Notes under the pieces: generated by a model
The model's input: only the letters and a program-made list of their open reading frames with translations
Databases searched by the model: none
What the model was told of the DNA's origin: nothing
From: Hyphomicrobium album
GTDB lineage: Bacteria; Pseudomonadota; Alphaproteobacteria; Rhizobiales; Hyphomicrobiaceae
Assembly (NCBI RefSeq): GCF_009708035.1
Contig: NZ_WMBQ01000001.1
Location: 1,240,001-1,304,000 of the forward strand
Length of the DNA: 64,000 nucleotides
Reading direction: 5' to 3'
In this document: positions 1 to 6,660 of the stretch, in pieces
Numbering within the stretch: the stretch's first letter is position 1
Layout of the letters: every line of letters begins with the position of its first letter
Made by a program: the position numbers and the translations under genes

Positions 1-1556
1 GCCAAGTCCGCTGCGGCTTCCAGCGGTTTCATCATCGGACTCTCGGCGGAGAACATCTCGTACTGGATTCGCAGCGGGTGCATACGCCGCATCGCCACGG
101 CCAGGTCCTCGTTCGCCCATAGCCGCACCCACGGCTGCACGAACATCCTATAGAGACCAAGATTGATCTCAGAAACGCGGGCGACCGTCGCGAACTTGCG
201 ATCGTCGCTTTCGTCATTGCCGCCGAGGGCGCGAATGTCATCCAGGGTCCGCGCCTCGAACCGCACGAGGTAGTTTCCGCCGATCAAGTCCGCGGCGCGC
301 TGCCCGGGATCCTTGGCCACCATCACCGCTTCATAGAGTCCCGGCGGCAGAACATCGATGAGGTCGATGTTGCTGGCGAACTCGTCGTGCTCTTTCTTCG
401 CCACTGAGCCTGAGACGAAAATCCCCAGATGCCCGATCGAGGGATGCACCGTATAGACGATGGTTTGGCCGTGGGTGCGGATGTCCTCCACGTTTTCGTA
501 AAGCTCGAGGATCCAATCGAGCGCTTGCGGCGGCGGCGTGATGTTATCGGCCTTCGAGCAGAAGACGATGATCGGGGAGGTGATGTTGCGCAGGTCGAAG
601 CGGGTGCCATCAGAGGATGCGATCTCGCCGGACGCCAGTTTGTTTCCGATGAATAGCTCGTCGGCGATAAACTGCATCTCTTCTGCGTTGAGAACGACGT
701 GCCCGCCCCACCACTGCTCGAACTCGAGATAGCGCGGCGCCTCGCTGTCGACCTTGGCATAGAGGTTGTGCTGCTTCGACCAGAGCGTGTTCGCGGGATT
801 GAGGTTCTCGAAGTTCGACACGAGCCAGGCGCCGTCGAATTTGCCGTTGCCGATATCGCCGGTCAGGGCCGTTAGCCAGCTACCGCCCAAAAGACCCGCC
901 GTGTACCGCATCGGGTTCTCGCCGTGCACGCCCGCCCAATAGGACAGCGGGGAGCCGGCAACGATAATAGGTCCGAACAGCTCTGGTCGTTGTGCCGCGA
1001 CGAGCATCACGGCCCATCCCGCCTGGCAATTGCCGACGACGGCAGGTTTACCATCTGCATCTGGATGCAGCTCGATCACCCGCTCGAGGAAAGCGGCCTC
1101 GGCGTGCACGATGTCTTCGATCGTCTGACCGGGAATTGGCTCCGGCAGAAACCCAATGAAGTAACAGGGATGCCCGGCCTTGAAGGCAACGCCGATCTCG
1201 CTCTGGGGCTTGAAGCCGCCTATGCCCGGGCCGTGTCCGGCGCGTGGGTCGACGATTACGAACGGGCGCTTGGTGGCATCGATCTCGACATCGGGGGGAG
1301 GCGCGACCCGTACCAACACATAGTTGACCGGGCGCCCGAGAGTGCGCCCGTCCATGACAAGCTCGCACGCGAACTTCAGAACATGCGGAGCGACCTTAGC
1401 GGCGTGCTCGCGATACCGCTCGCTGCGCTGCTGCAGCACATCAAAGAAGAGGAGGGAGCGTTGGCATGCATCGATCCAATAGGACCAGGCATCCCCCAGA
1501 GGAAAAGCCGGTGCCGGCGCGCGAGGATCGGTGATTGGAGTCGAGGTACGGAGCAT
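1..1556 (-). CDS. DUF3141 alpha/beta-hydrolase-like protein (3' part missing)
   Basis: An open frame of 518 codons starts at an ATG at 1556 and runs off the left edge without a stop. The translation has the PhaC-like fold of DUF3141 proteins. A G-N-C-Q-A-G-W nucleophile elbow lies near residue 175, where polyhydroxyalkanoate synthases carry a G-x-C-x-G box. A Tyr/Trp-rich segment follows, then S-I-G-H-L-G-I-F, a plausible catalytic-His region. The family's substrate is unknown to me; some members sit beside polyester or acetate metabolism genes. It is divergent from the DUF3302/HlyD pair, with about 200 bp between them. The family call is firm; the reaction is not. Confidence 0.85.
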   Translation of the reverse strand, partial: MLRTSTPITDPRAPAPAFPLGDAWSYWIDACQRSLLFFDVLQQRSERYREHAAKVAPHVLKFACELVMDGRTLGRPVNYVLVRVAPPPDVEIDATKRPFVIVDPRAGHGPGIGGFKPQSEIGVAFKAGHPCYFIGFLPEPIPGQTIEDIVHAEAAFLERVIELHPDADGKPAVVGNCQAGWAVMLVAAQRPELFGPIIVAGSPLSYWAGVHGENPMRYTAGLLGGSWLTALTGDIGNGKFDGAWLVSNFENLNPANTLWSKQHNLYAKVDSEAPRYLEFEQWWGGHVVLNAEEMQFIADELFIGNKLASGEIASSDGTRFDLRNITSPIIVFCSKADNITPPPQALDWILELYENVEDIRTHGQTIVYTVHPSIGHLGIFVSGSVAKKEHDEFASNIDLIDVLPPGLYEAVMVAKDPGQRAADLIGGNYLVRFEARTLDDIRALGGNDESDDRKFATVARVSEINLGLYRMFVQPWVRLWANEDLAVAMRRMHPLRIQYEMFSAESPMMKPLEAAADL

Positions 1557-1765
1557 CGCGGTTCACTCCCTTGAAGGGTGTGCGTGAACAATCCGAACCC
1601 CTCGCACTCCATACCCACGGTGGCGGCCGGTCAACAAAAAGCAACCGCGATGAGGGCAAATATTCCGTTTACTGAACCAGCGTTAACGTGCCGAATTGCG
1701 TATCGGTCGGAGCGCGCTGGTGTAAGCTAAGCGGCTGGCGACCGCATGTGTCGGGGAGTGGTGTC

Positions 1766-2314
1766 GTGCTCCGAAAAGCCGATGAGAAGACCGGAGACGA
1801 CGTTTCGCGGAAGTCCTTTGCCGACTACGCGCGTTGGTCGCGCGATCGGGTCTTGGACTCCGGGCTAGTACACTTCTGGTTCAAAAAGTGGGTGATCGCT
1901 GCACTCGCCGCGATTGTCGTCCTCGTCATCGGCGTGACGCTGCTCGTCCGCAGCGATATCGACTTCGATACGTTCCTCAACTATTTCGCTCTCGGATTGC
2001 TGATCTTCGTTCTCATAACGCTGTTCTATGGGATCATCGCAATCCACGACGTGCCCTACGAAATCGCCAAGCACCGCGATCATCCGCACCAGGACGCGAT
2101 CCACGCAGCCGGGTGGGTCAGCCTCTTCACCCTGCATGCGATTTGGCCGTTCCTGTGGATCTGGGCGATGCTCTACCGCCCCGACCGCGGCTGGGGCGTG
2201 CAGCAGAAGTCGCAAGCGGGTAACGGACACGCCGAGATCGAGCCCGATATAATCGAGGCGTTGCGGGCGCGCGTCGCGGAGCTCGAACGCCGCGTGGATC
2301 AGGGAGCGCGGTGA
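1766..2314 (+). CDS. DUF3302 inner-membrane protein (YiaW/YibI type)
   Basis: The core carries the DUF3302 signature: F-L-N-Y-F-A-L-G, then H-D-V-P-Y-E-I-A-K, H-P-H-Q-D-A-I-H-A-A-G-W-V-S and Y-R-P-D-R-G-W-G. There are three hydrophobic segments: one near residues 45-65, one in the DUF3302 core and one in the I-W-P-F-L-W-I-W region. The C-terminus is a short coiled coil. I chose the GTG at 1766 because GGGGAG lies 7 bp upstream; a frame-consistent GTG at 1688 would add 26 poorly supported residues. The stop overlaps the next gene's ATG by one base. In E. coli the homologue YiaW pairs with the HlyD-like YiaV, the same order as here. The substrate is unknown. Confidence 0.85.
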   Translation: MLRKADEKTGDDVSRKSFADYARWSRDRVLDSGLVHFWFKKWVIAALAAIVVLVIGVTLLVRSDIDFDTFLNYFALGLLIFVLITLFYGIIAIHDVPYEIAKHRDHPHQDAIHAAGWVSLFTLHAIWPFLWIWAMLYRPDRGWGVQQKSQAGNGHAEIEPDIIEALRARVAELERRVDQGAR

Positions 2315-3468
2315 TGGAGCTACTCCTCATCCTCACCTACACGGCGATATGCGTCGCCATTTTTAAGATCTTCCGGATTCCGGTGAACAAGTGGACGCTG
2401 CCGACTGCGGTCCTCGGCGGCATTGCCCTCATTGGCTTCATCCTTCTGGTGATGAACTACAACCACCCCTTCACGGACAATGCGCGCATCTACTTTGCGA
2501 CGACTCCAATTCTTGCTGACGTGAGAGGGCGCGTTATCGAGGTTCCCGTCGAGGCGAACCGTCCCCTGAAGAAGGGCGATGTGTTGTTCCGTGTCGATCC
2601 GGCGCCCTATCAGTTTGAAGTCGACAAGCGACGCGCAGCGCTCTCGGAAGCCGAGCAGAACGTAGCGCAGCTCAAGGCCGGCTTCGATTCCGCGCAGGCG
2701 GTCGTGGCCTCGGCCACAGCAGAACGCGATCGTGCGAAGGCCGCCTATGGACGTTTCAGCCAAGGCAACGAGAATGCGCGCGCTGCCGGGCGCGATCTGC
2801 CGTTTTCTGTGGCCGACGTAGAAAACAGGCGCGGAGTCTATCTCGCCGCAGAAGGCACGTTGCAGCAGGCGGAAGCCAAGGCGGAGCAGGCGCGCGTCAC
2901 CTATCAGTCCGAAATCGGCGGCGTTCATACCTCGGTGGCGAAGTTGCGCGCGGATTTGCGCGATGCCGAGTTCGACCTCGAGATGACGACCGTGCGCGCA
3001 CCGGGACCGGGGTTTGTTACGCAATTGGCGTTGCGACCCGGCATGTACGTTGTTCCTGCACCGCTTCGGCCGGTCATGGTGTTTGTGCACGAGGACGACC
3101 GCACGCTCGCCGCGGGTTTTCAGCAGAACGCTCTGCAGCGGGTGCGCCCGGGTGACGAGGCGGAGATTGCTTTTGATGCAGTTCCGGGACGGGTTTTTAA
3201 GGGGGAAGTGGTACGCGTCCTCGACGCCATCGCGCCGGGCCAATTTCAAGCGAGCGGCTCATTGCAAGACATGGGTGAACGGCTGCCCGGCGGCCGCGCG
3301 GTGGCGGTGATCGAGGTCCGACAGGACATGTCCGCCTACAACATCCCCGGTGGAGCTGCCGCCCAGGTCGCCCTCTATACCCCTTACTGGCATCACTTCG
3401 CGATTATCCGGCGGATCTTGCTGCGCATGCGGGGTTGGCAGAACTACATCTTCCTCGAAGGTCACTAG
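2314..3468 (+). CDS. HlyD/EmrA-type membrane fusion protein (YiaV/YibH type)
   Basis: This 384-residue protein has two N-terminal hydrophobic stretches. A periplasmic adaptor follows: a lipoyl-like half (V-R-G-R-V-I-E-V-P-V near residue 75), an alpha-helical coiled coil near residues 105-215, the second lipoyl half (T-V-R-A-P-G-P-G-F-V) and a beta-barrel. Its ATG overlaps the stop of the DUF3302 gene, so the two are probably translationally coupled. Such adaptors link an inner-membrane pump to an outer-membrane channel. No pump is encoded next to it, and the DUF3302 protein is the likely partner. Length matches the YiaV family. Confidence 0.9.
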   Translation: MELLLILTYTAICVAIFKIFRIPVNKWTLPTAVLGGIALIGFILLVMNYNHPFTDNARIYFATTPILADVRGRVIEVPVEANRPLKKGDVLFRVDPAPYQFEVDKRRAALSEAEQNVAQLKAGFDSAQAVVASATAERDRAKAAYGRFSQGNENARAAGRDLPFSVADVENRRGVYLAAEGTLQQAEAKAEQARVTYQSEIGGVHTSVAKLRADLRDAEFDLEMTTVRAPGPGFVTQLALRPGMYVVPAPLRPVMVFVHEDDRTLAAGFQQNALQRVRPGDEAEIAFDAVPGRVFKGEVVRVLDAIAPGQFQASGSLQDMGERLPGGRAVAVIEVRQDMSAYNIPGGAAAQVALYTPYWHHFAIIRRILLRMRGWQNYIFLEGH

Positions 3469-3479
3469 GAGCATCCGCT

Positions 3480-3791
3480 ATGTCTAGAAGTACGATCTGG
3501 GGTCTCATGGCGCTGCTGGCCGTCGGCGCGGGCAGCGGATCGGTAGCGGCGTTACCCTTCGGCGACCTCGCGACCGACGGACAGGTGATCTTGGTGGGAG
3601 AGACCTCGCCAAGTTCGCAGGCAGAGACCGCGACTCCCGACGAAGGTGGGCAGGAAAGGTCCCTTGCTACGCAGTCAATGGAGGCCTGCATGAATAGCTG
3701 GGATCCTGGAACTCACATGACGAAGGAAGCGTGGCGCACCTCGTGCGAACGCATCAAGCAAGAGCGCTTGCCCTACGTGCAGAAGCGGTAA
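3480..3791 (+). CDS. small exported protein of unknown function
   Basis: A 103-residue protein starts at an ATG 8 bp after an AGGAG ribosome site and 12 bp after the HlyD-like gene. It begins with a signal peptide (M-S-R-S-T-I-W-G-L-M, then a hydrophobic run ending near A-A-L-P). The mature part has two cysteines (E-A-C-M-N and T-S-C-E-R) that could form a disulfide in the periplasm. Position suggests it belongs to the DUF3302/HlyD operon. I do not recognise the family. Confidence 0.7.
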   Translation: MSRSTIWGLMALLAVGAGSGSVAALPFGDLATDGQVILVGETSPSSQAETATPDEGGQERSLATQSMEACMNSWDPGTHMTKEAWRTSCERIKQERLPYVQKR

Positions 3792-3840
3792 GACCGAGGA
3801 GCGCTAGCGTCGCCTCTCGCCCGGCGGAGGGTGTATCACC

Positions 3841-4041
3841 TTGCGGAAGTTGATCGGCGCGGGACTGGTGCTGGGTTGGGCCGTCTACCTGGGAACGACG
3901 GCCTACGTTGTGTGGCGCATACTGGCGGGCGATCCACCCTCGTTCCTTGCCAACTATAGCCTCGGGACGAACGCCGCCTGGGTCATGATCGGCTTCATGC
4001 TTTGGCTCGCCACAGAGTGGGTACGCGGCTTCCGCACTTGA
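3841..4041 (+). CDS. small two-helix membrane protein
   Basis: This 66-residue protein starts at TTG with GGAGG about 11 bp upstream. Hydrophobic helices lie near residues 5-28 and 43-60, separated by a polar loop, and the C-terminus is basic (W-V-R-G-F-R-T). It is the last gene before the island boundary at 4201 and may end the DUF3302/HlyD operon. No family recognised. Confidence 0.6.
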   Translation: MRKLIGAGLVLGWAVYLGTTAYVVWRILAGDPPSFLANYSLGTNAAWVMIGFMLWLATEWVRGFRT

Positions 4042-4200
4042 CCAATTTGCATCTGATGGGTGCCGGACCGTATTTCTCGCGACACCGAGTTGGCGTTGCG
4101 GGAACCGCCAGCGTCGGTCGACGCTGTCCACAAGATCACGCACAGCTCCTGCGGAGGATTGGCTGATCTACATAAGTACTTTATATGTCGCAGGAATTTA

Positions 4201-4219
4201 ATGGCGCCCCGTAGGGGAC
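4201..4219. other. att core, distal end of element A
   Basis: ATGGCGCCCCGTAGGGGAC is identical to the last bases of the tRNA-Glu(CTC) gene as read on the plus strand at 29946-29964. The match stops where the tRNA continues into its T-arm, so this is a duplicated crossover core and not a tRNA. AAGTACTT lies about 25 bp to its left; the core at 5614 also has it on that side. It marks the boundary with the original chromosome. Confidence 0.85.
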
Positions 4220-4276
4220 CCACAGTGGTCAAATAACCTGCTGCAATCTCTGTGTTTTCTACTCGCCCTCTGGGCT

Positions 4277-4298
4277 CTGTACCGTGCTTTGTACCGTG
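4277..4298. repeat. paired TGTACCGTG repeats, left inside end of element A
   Basis: Two copies of TGTACCGTG start at 4278 and 4290, exactly 12 bp apart and about 60 bp inside the 4201 core. The same pair with the same 12-bp step recurs at 5497 and 5509, at the other inside end of the element. This looks like arm-type binding sites for a tyrosine recombinase or its directionality factor. Confidence 0.6.
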
Positions 4299-4559
4299 CC
4301 TCGAACATGCGACAGCATGAGACGCGTTGAGACGCGCTGGCAAATCAGTTAGACGGATAGTTCGTCATCGTCGCGGACGTAAACTGCGATGCATTACGCC
4401 CTCGTCGACGCGATAGTTCGGCGCCACTAACCGCACTTTCGTTGGAAGCGAAATTCCAGCGCCACTACCCCGCTCTTCGGAGCGCCACTCCCATAGCTAG
4501 CAATACCGCGGTCACACCCAGCCTTAACCCGGCCTGGGCGCCTGGGCCTACCAAGGATC

Positions 4560-4652
4560 ATGTCCATGAAGGATGTGAAGGTAGTGCTCATAGTAGATGT
4601 GGCGAGGGTACTTATCGCGACGGCGATCCTCGTCGATCTGCTACTGAAGTGA
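4560..4652 (+). CDS. 30-residue single-helix membrane peptide
   Basis: A short frame starts at an ATG preceded by AAGGATC; a second ATG two codons on is an alternative start. After a charged start (M-S-M-K-D-V-K) the peptide is almost wholly hydrophobic (V-V-L-I-V-D-V-A-R-V-L-I-A-T-A-I-L-V-D-L-L-L-K). It could span a membrane, though Asp and Arg lie within the helix. A GC-rich hairpin (GCCCGGC with GCCGGGC) begins a few bases after the stop. Peptides this short can be chance frames; the ribosome site and following hairpin are the support. Confidence 0.4.
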   Translation: MSMKDVKVVLIVDVARVLIATAILVDLLLK

Positions 4653-4658
4653 AGAAGC

Positions 4659-4680
4659 GCCCGGCGGGAAACTGCCGGGC
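4659..4680 (+). other. GC-rich hairpin after the membrane peptide
   Basis: GCCCGGC and GCCGGGC form a 7-bp perfect stem around an 8-base loop, just after the stop of the 30-residue peptide. No clear T-tract follows, so it is more likely an mRNA-stabilising or attenuating stem than a full terminator. Confidence 0.4.
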
Positions 4681-4746
4681 GTCATCTCCTTGAAGCGTGA
4701 GGTACGCGTCCCTATCTCCAAAACGGCCAAACAAAAGGAGGTTCCT

Positions 4747-4818
4747 TTGAAACTCATTTTGAATGGCCCGGAAAACTCCATCAGTGCGGAGTTCACCGCC
4801 ACCCGGGGCAGCAGTTGA
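4747..4818 (+). CDS. 23-residue leader-like peptide with strong ribosome site
   Basis: A TTG-started frame (K-L-I-L-N-G-P-E-N-S-I-S-A-E-F-T) stops at 4818. An almost ideal Shine-Dalgarno, AAAAGGAGG, ends 5 bp before the TTG. The frame lies immediately upstream of the candidate structured RNA at about 4820-4991. That arrangement suits a leader peptide or a small product translated from the same transcript. It may be a chance frame; the ribosome site is its best support. Confidence 0.35.
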   Translation: MKLILNGPENSISAEFTATRGSS

Positions 4819-4819
4819 T

Positions 4820-4991
4820 AGGTAACTGCCAGTGGCTATAGGGCTTCGGCCCGGTGTTATCGCGGAGACGCAAGGCGTGGAGCTGGCCTACCAGTAATGC
4901 GATTAGACTATCAGCCATAGGGACGGACCGTCCTATCCCGACCGAGCCCTACACGAGAGACCCCAAGCTTCGGCTTGGGGTCTCTTTTTTT
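4820..4991 (+). ncRNA. candidate structured small RNA ending in an intrinsic terminator
   Basis: Several stems nest in one 85-base block. A closing stem pairs TGGCT-ATAG (4833-4841) with CTAT-C-AGCCA (4908-4917). Inside are a GGGC-TTCG-GCCC tetraloop hairpin (4841-4852) and a second stem ATCGC (4859) with GCGAT (4899). That stem encloses hairpins ACGC-AAG-GCGT (4868-4878) and CTGG-CCTA-CCAG (4883-4894). GGACG-GAC-CGTCC follows at 4921-4933, then a strong terminator (4957-4991). The terminator fixes the strand as plus. I recognise no known RNA family, and it lacks a tRNA T-arm. It lies inside the 1.4-kb att-flanked cassette. The transcript start is unknown. Confidence 0.5.
4957..4991 (+). terminator. 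Rho-independent terminator of the candidate RNA
   Basis: GAGACCCCAAGC and GCTTGGGGTCTC form a perfect 12-bp stem capped by a TTCG tetraloop and followed by seven T residues. This is one of the strongest terminators in the window. It follows no normal-sized gene, which argues for a small transcript ending here. Confidence 0.9.
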
Positions 4992-5117
4992 GGCGGCAGG
5001 TCAAGCCGCGGAGTGTTTCATGCGCGCAAGCCTTTGGACACGGAGCGTCTCGTGGACTTTCGATCGCGTTCGTCGACGGGCGCTAGCGAGCGCACCCGCT
5101 CGTAGTGCGCGACGGTA

Positions 5118-5156
5118 ATGTCGATTTCCGACACTGTCGTTGTCGGTGGTCGACAT
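5118..5156. repeat. long imperfect inverted repeat next to the sponge-like gene
   Basis: ATGTCGA pairs with TCGACAT and, after a 3-base internal loop, CCGACA pairs with TGTCGG around a 7-base loop. It sits directly after the stop of the 5158-5391 gene (minus strand). No T-run follows. It could be a transcript 3' end, a protein-binding site or part of a replication origin. Confidence 0.5.
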
Positions 5157-5157
5157 A

Positions 5158-5391
5158 TTATGCAGCAGTAGCGGCCTTGACGGCCCACATCGCCGCTTCC
5201 TCGTAGGAGGTTTGCGCGAGTGATGCGAGACGCGGATCTTTAGGCTTGAGAGCCTCGCAGAGGTCGATGAGCTCGGCGCTTTTCTGTTTGATCTCGCGGA
5301 CCTTGTCGGCGACGTCGCCGCCCCGCTCGGAGGTGGCCGGATTAAAGTTGATACGGACGCGCTGCTCTCCGACTGTTTCTGTTGGTGCCAT
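5158..5391 (-). CDS. Acb2/Tad1-like small helical-hairpin protein (candidate anti-CBASS/anti-Thoeris sponge)
   Basis: A 77-residue protein has an N-terminal basic patch (Q-R-V-R-I-N-F-N-P) and then two helices: V-A-D-K-V-R-E-I-K-Q-K-S-A-E-L-I-D-L and L-A-S-L-A-Q-T-S-Y-E-E-A-A-M-W-A-V-K-A. A K-D-P-R turn joins them. This pattern (a lysine-rich first helix, D-P-R, then a second helix ending M-W-A-V-K-A) is how I remember the Acb2/Tad1 hairpin family. Its phage members form oligomers that bind cyclic nucleotides and block CBASS or Thoeris signalling. The family call is from pattern memory only. It lies inside element A, between two att cores. Confidence 0.55.
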   Translation of the reverse strand: MAPTETVGEQRVRINFNPATSERGGDVADKVREIKQKSAELIDLCEALKPKDPRLASLAQTSYEEAAMWAVKAATAA

Positions 5392-5468
5392 AAGAATGCA
5401 TCTAGCTAATATTCAGCCATCATATCATCTGTGTACGGATTGTCGCGACGAGGGGCTGTGGAAAAGGT

Positions 5469-5517
5469 CACGGTACAGCCACCCTCAAAAAGGGTCTGTA
5501 CCGTCGAATGTACCGTG
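5469..5517. repeat. TGTACCGTG repeat cluster, right inside end of element A
   Basis: There is one inverted copy (CACGGTACAG at 5469-5478) and two direct copies (CTGTACCGT from 5496 and TGTACCGTG at 5509-5517). The direct pair has the same 12-bp step as the pair at 4278/4290. It lies about 100 bp inside the core at 5614. Arm-type recombinase sites at both inside ends are expected of an integrated element. Confidence 0.6.
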
Positions 5518-5613
5518 GTTTTATTTCTTCCACAGCCTTATCCACTTAAAAGTGGAGGCTCTGTGGAAAACTTAGCTAGCCGAAACAAGTACTTGAAAAA
5601 TAACTGTTAATTT

Positions 5614-5632
5614 TGGCGCCCCGTAGGGGACT
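5614..5632. other. att core shared by elements A and B
   Basis: TGGCGCCCCGTAGGGGACT is identical to 29947-29965, the 3' end of tRNA-Glu. It overlaps the 4201 core by 18 identical bases in the same orientation. It is the junction between the small cassette and the large island. Confidence 0.85.
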
Positions 5633-5664
5633 TTTGCCAGCGAGCGATATCAATCGCTTAGCTC

Positions 5665-5726
5665 AAGGTTTGACAGTTTTGCCGCCCATGATGTTTCAAG
5701 GCGTTAGCTGGGCGAGTGTCAAACCT
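5665..5726. repeat. TGTCAAACCT repeats, left inside end of element B
   Basis: One inverted copy (AGGTTTGACA, 5666-5675) and one direct copy (5717-5726) of the 10-mer TGTCAAACCT lie 35-95 bp inside the 5614 core. Two more exact copies lie 40-70 bp inside the 29947 core. The placement fits arm-type sites for element B's integrase. Otherwise I see nothing between 5633 and 5932. Confidence 0.65.
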
Positions 5727-5932
5727 CGGCCGCCCATTTCACATTGCTCGAACAAGTAACGTCTCCCGAGTCTACAGAGGCGCCGGCGGGAGGCTCTCGC
5801 CCGCAATCAAACCGTATGAGAAATTGAGATCCGGAGCCGGATGGCCCTAAGCAGACCGCGTGATCTCGATCGGTGACGCCGGGGGGCAGAAAACGGCTAG
5901 ATAGCTGCTCGAGCAGCTCCTGGGGGAAGCTC

Positions 5933-6607
5933 ATGGAAAACGTGCTTTCATTCGTGCAGGCCCACAAGCCGTATTTCGAGGTGGCGCAGGCCGTAAGTTC
6001 GGTCGTCAACCTGTTCGCCTGGCTCCTGGCCCTCCTTCTACTGGTCATTGCGCTTCGAAAGAGCCGCGTCGAGAGTCTTTCCGTTGGCCCCTTCAGCTTC
6101 CGGATGATGAAAGAGGAGGCAATCATTGCCACCGCCACGGCCAGTCGGGCGTGGCAGTCCACCTCAGGAGAGAAGGTCGATGTTCCCCTCATCCGCGCGA
6201 CTGTCGACCGCGTCTTCACCCCGGAAACGTTTAACAACCTGACGGGCAAGGCCATTCTCTGGGTCGACGATAACCCGGCAAACAATGAACTCGCGGTGAG
6301 GGCGCTCAGGAAGTTTGGGCTGGACATAGAGCAGGCGACCAACACCGAGGCCGCCATGGTGGCGTTCCAGCGCCGAAAGTTCGACCTCGTGATCTCAGAC
6401 ATGGGCCGCGGCGACGACATACGCGCCGGCTATCGTCTGCTAAAGCTGGTGCGTGACAGCGGTAGCGGGGTCCCGTTCTTTATCTTCGCGGGATCGGACA
6501 CGCTAGAATTCCGGCGCGAGGCCGCGGAACGTGGCGCCCAGCTGTCAACCAACGACATGCTGGAGCTGGTCGACCACGTTGTGAAATATTTGGGCTCGAA
6601 TTCTTAG
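5933..6607 (+). CDS. membrane-anchored receiver-domain protein
   Basis: This 224-residue protein has one membrane helix near residues 23-43 (V-N-L-F-A-W-L-L-A-L-L-L-L-V-I-A-L). A linker follows, then a CheY-like receiver domain from about residue 105. The acidic pair is in I-L-W-V-D-D-N and the phospho-acceptor Asp in L-V-I-S-D-M-G-R-G. The conserved Thr/Ser site reads F-A-G-S-D. The usual Lys after it is absent (G-A-Q-L-S-T-N-D), so it may not switch normally. I chose the ATG at 5933 because GGGGGAAG precedes it. No histidine kinase is nearby. Element B begins here, and the next gene (53 bp on) may be its partner. Confidence 0.8.
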   Translation: MENVLSFVQAHKPYFEVAQAVSSVVNLFAWLLALLLLVIALRKSRVESLSVGPFSFRMMKEEAIIATATASRAWQSTSGEKVDVPLIRATVDRVFTPETFNNLTGKAILWVDDNPANNELAVRALRKFGLDIEQATNTEAAMVAFQRRKFDLVISDMGRGDDIRAGYRLLKLVRDSGSGVPFFIFAGSDTLEFRREAAERGAQLSTNDMLELVDHVVKYLGSNS

Positions 6608-6660
6608 CTCTTTTCCCCGACCAACCAAGGTCCAGTTGATACCGCTGGAGGAAGATCGCC

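Noticed and set aside
2320-3249. 309-codon minus-strand frame opposite the HlyD-like gene
   Set aside because: Shadow of a clear membrane fusion protein; no domain and no ribosome site.
4833-4917. The structured block as a tRNA or tmRNA
   Set aside because: The closing stem and hairpins do not give a T-loop (GGTTCGA-type) or a 7-base anticodon loop, and no CCA or SsrA tag frame is present.
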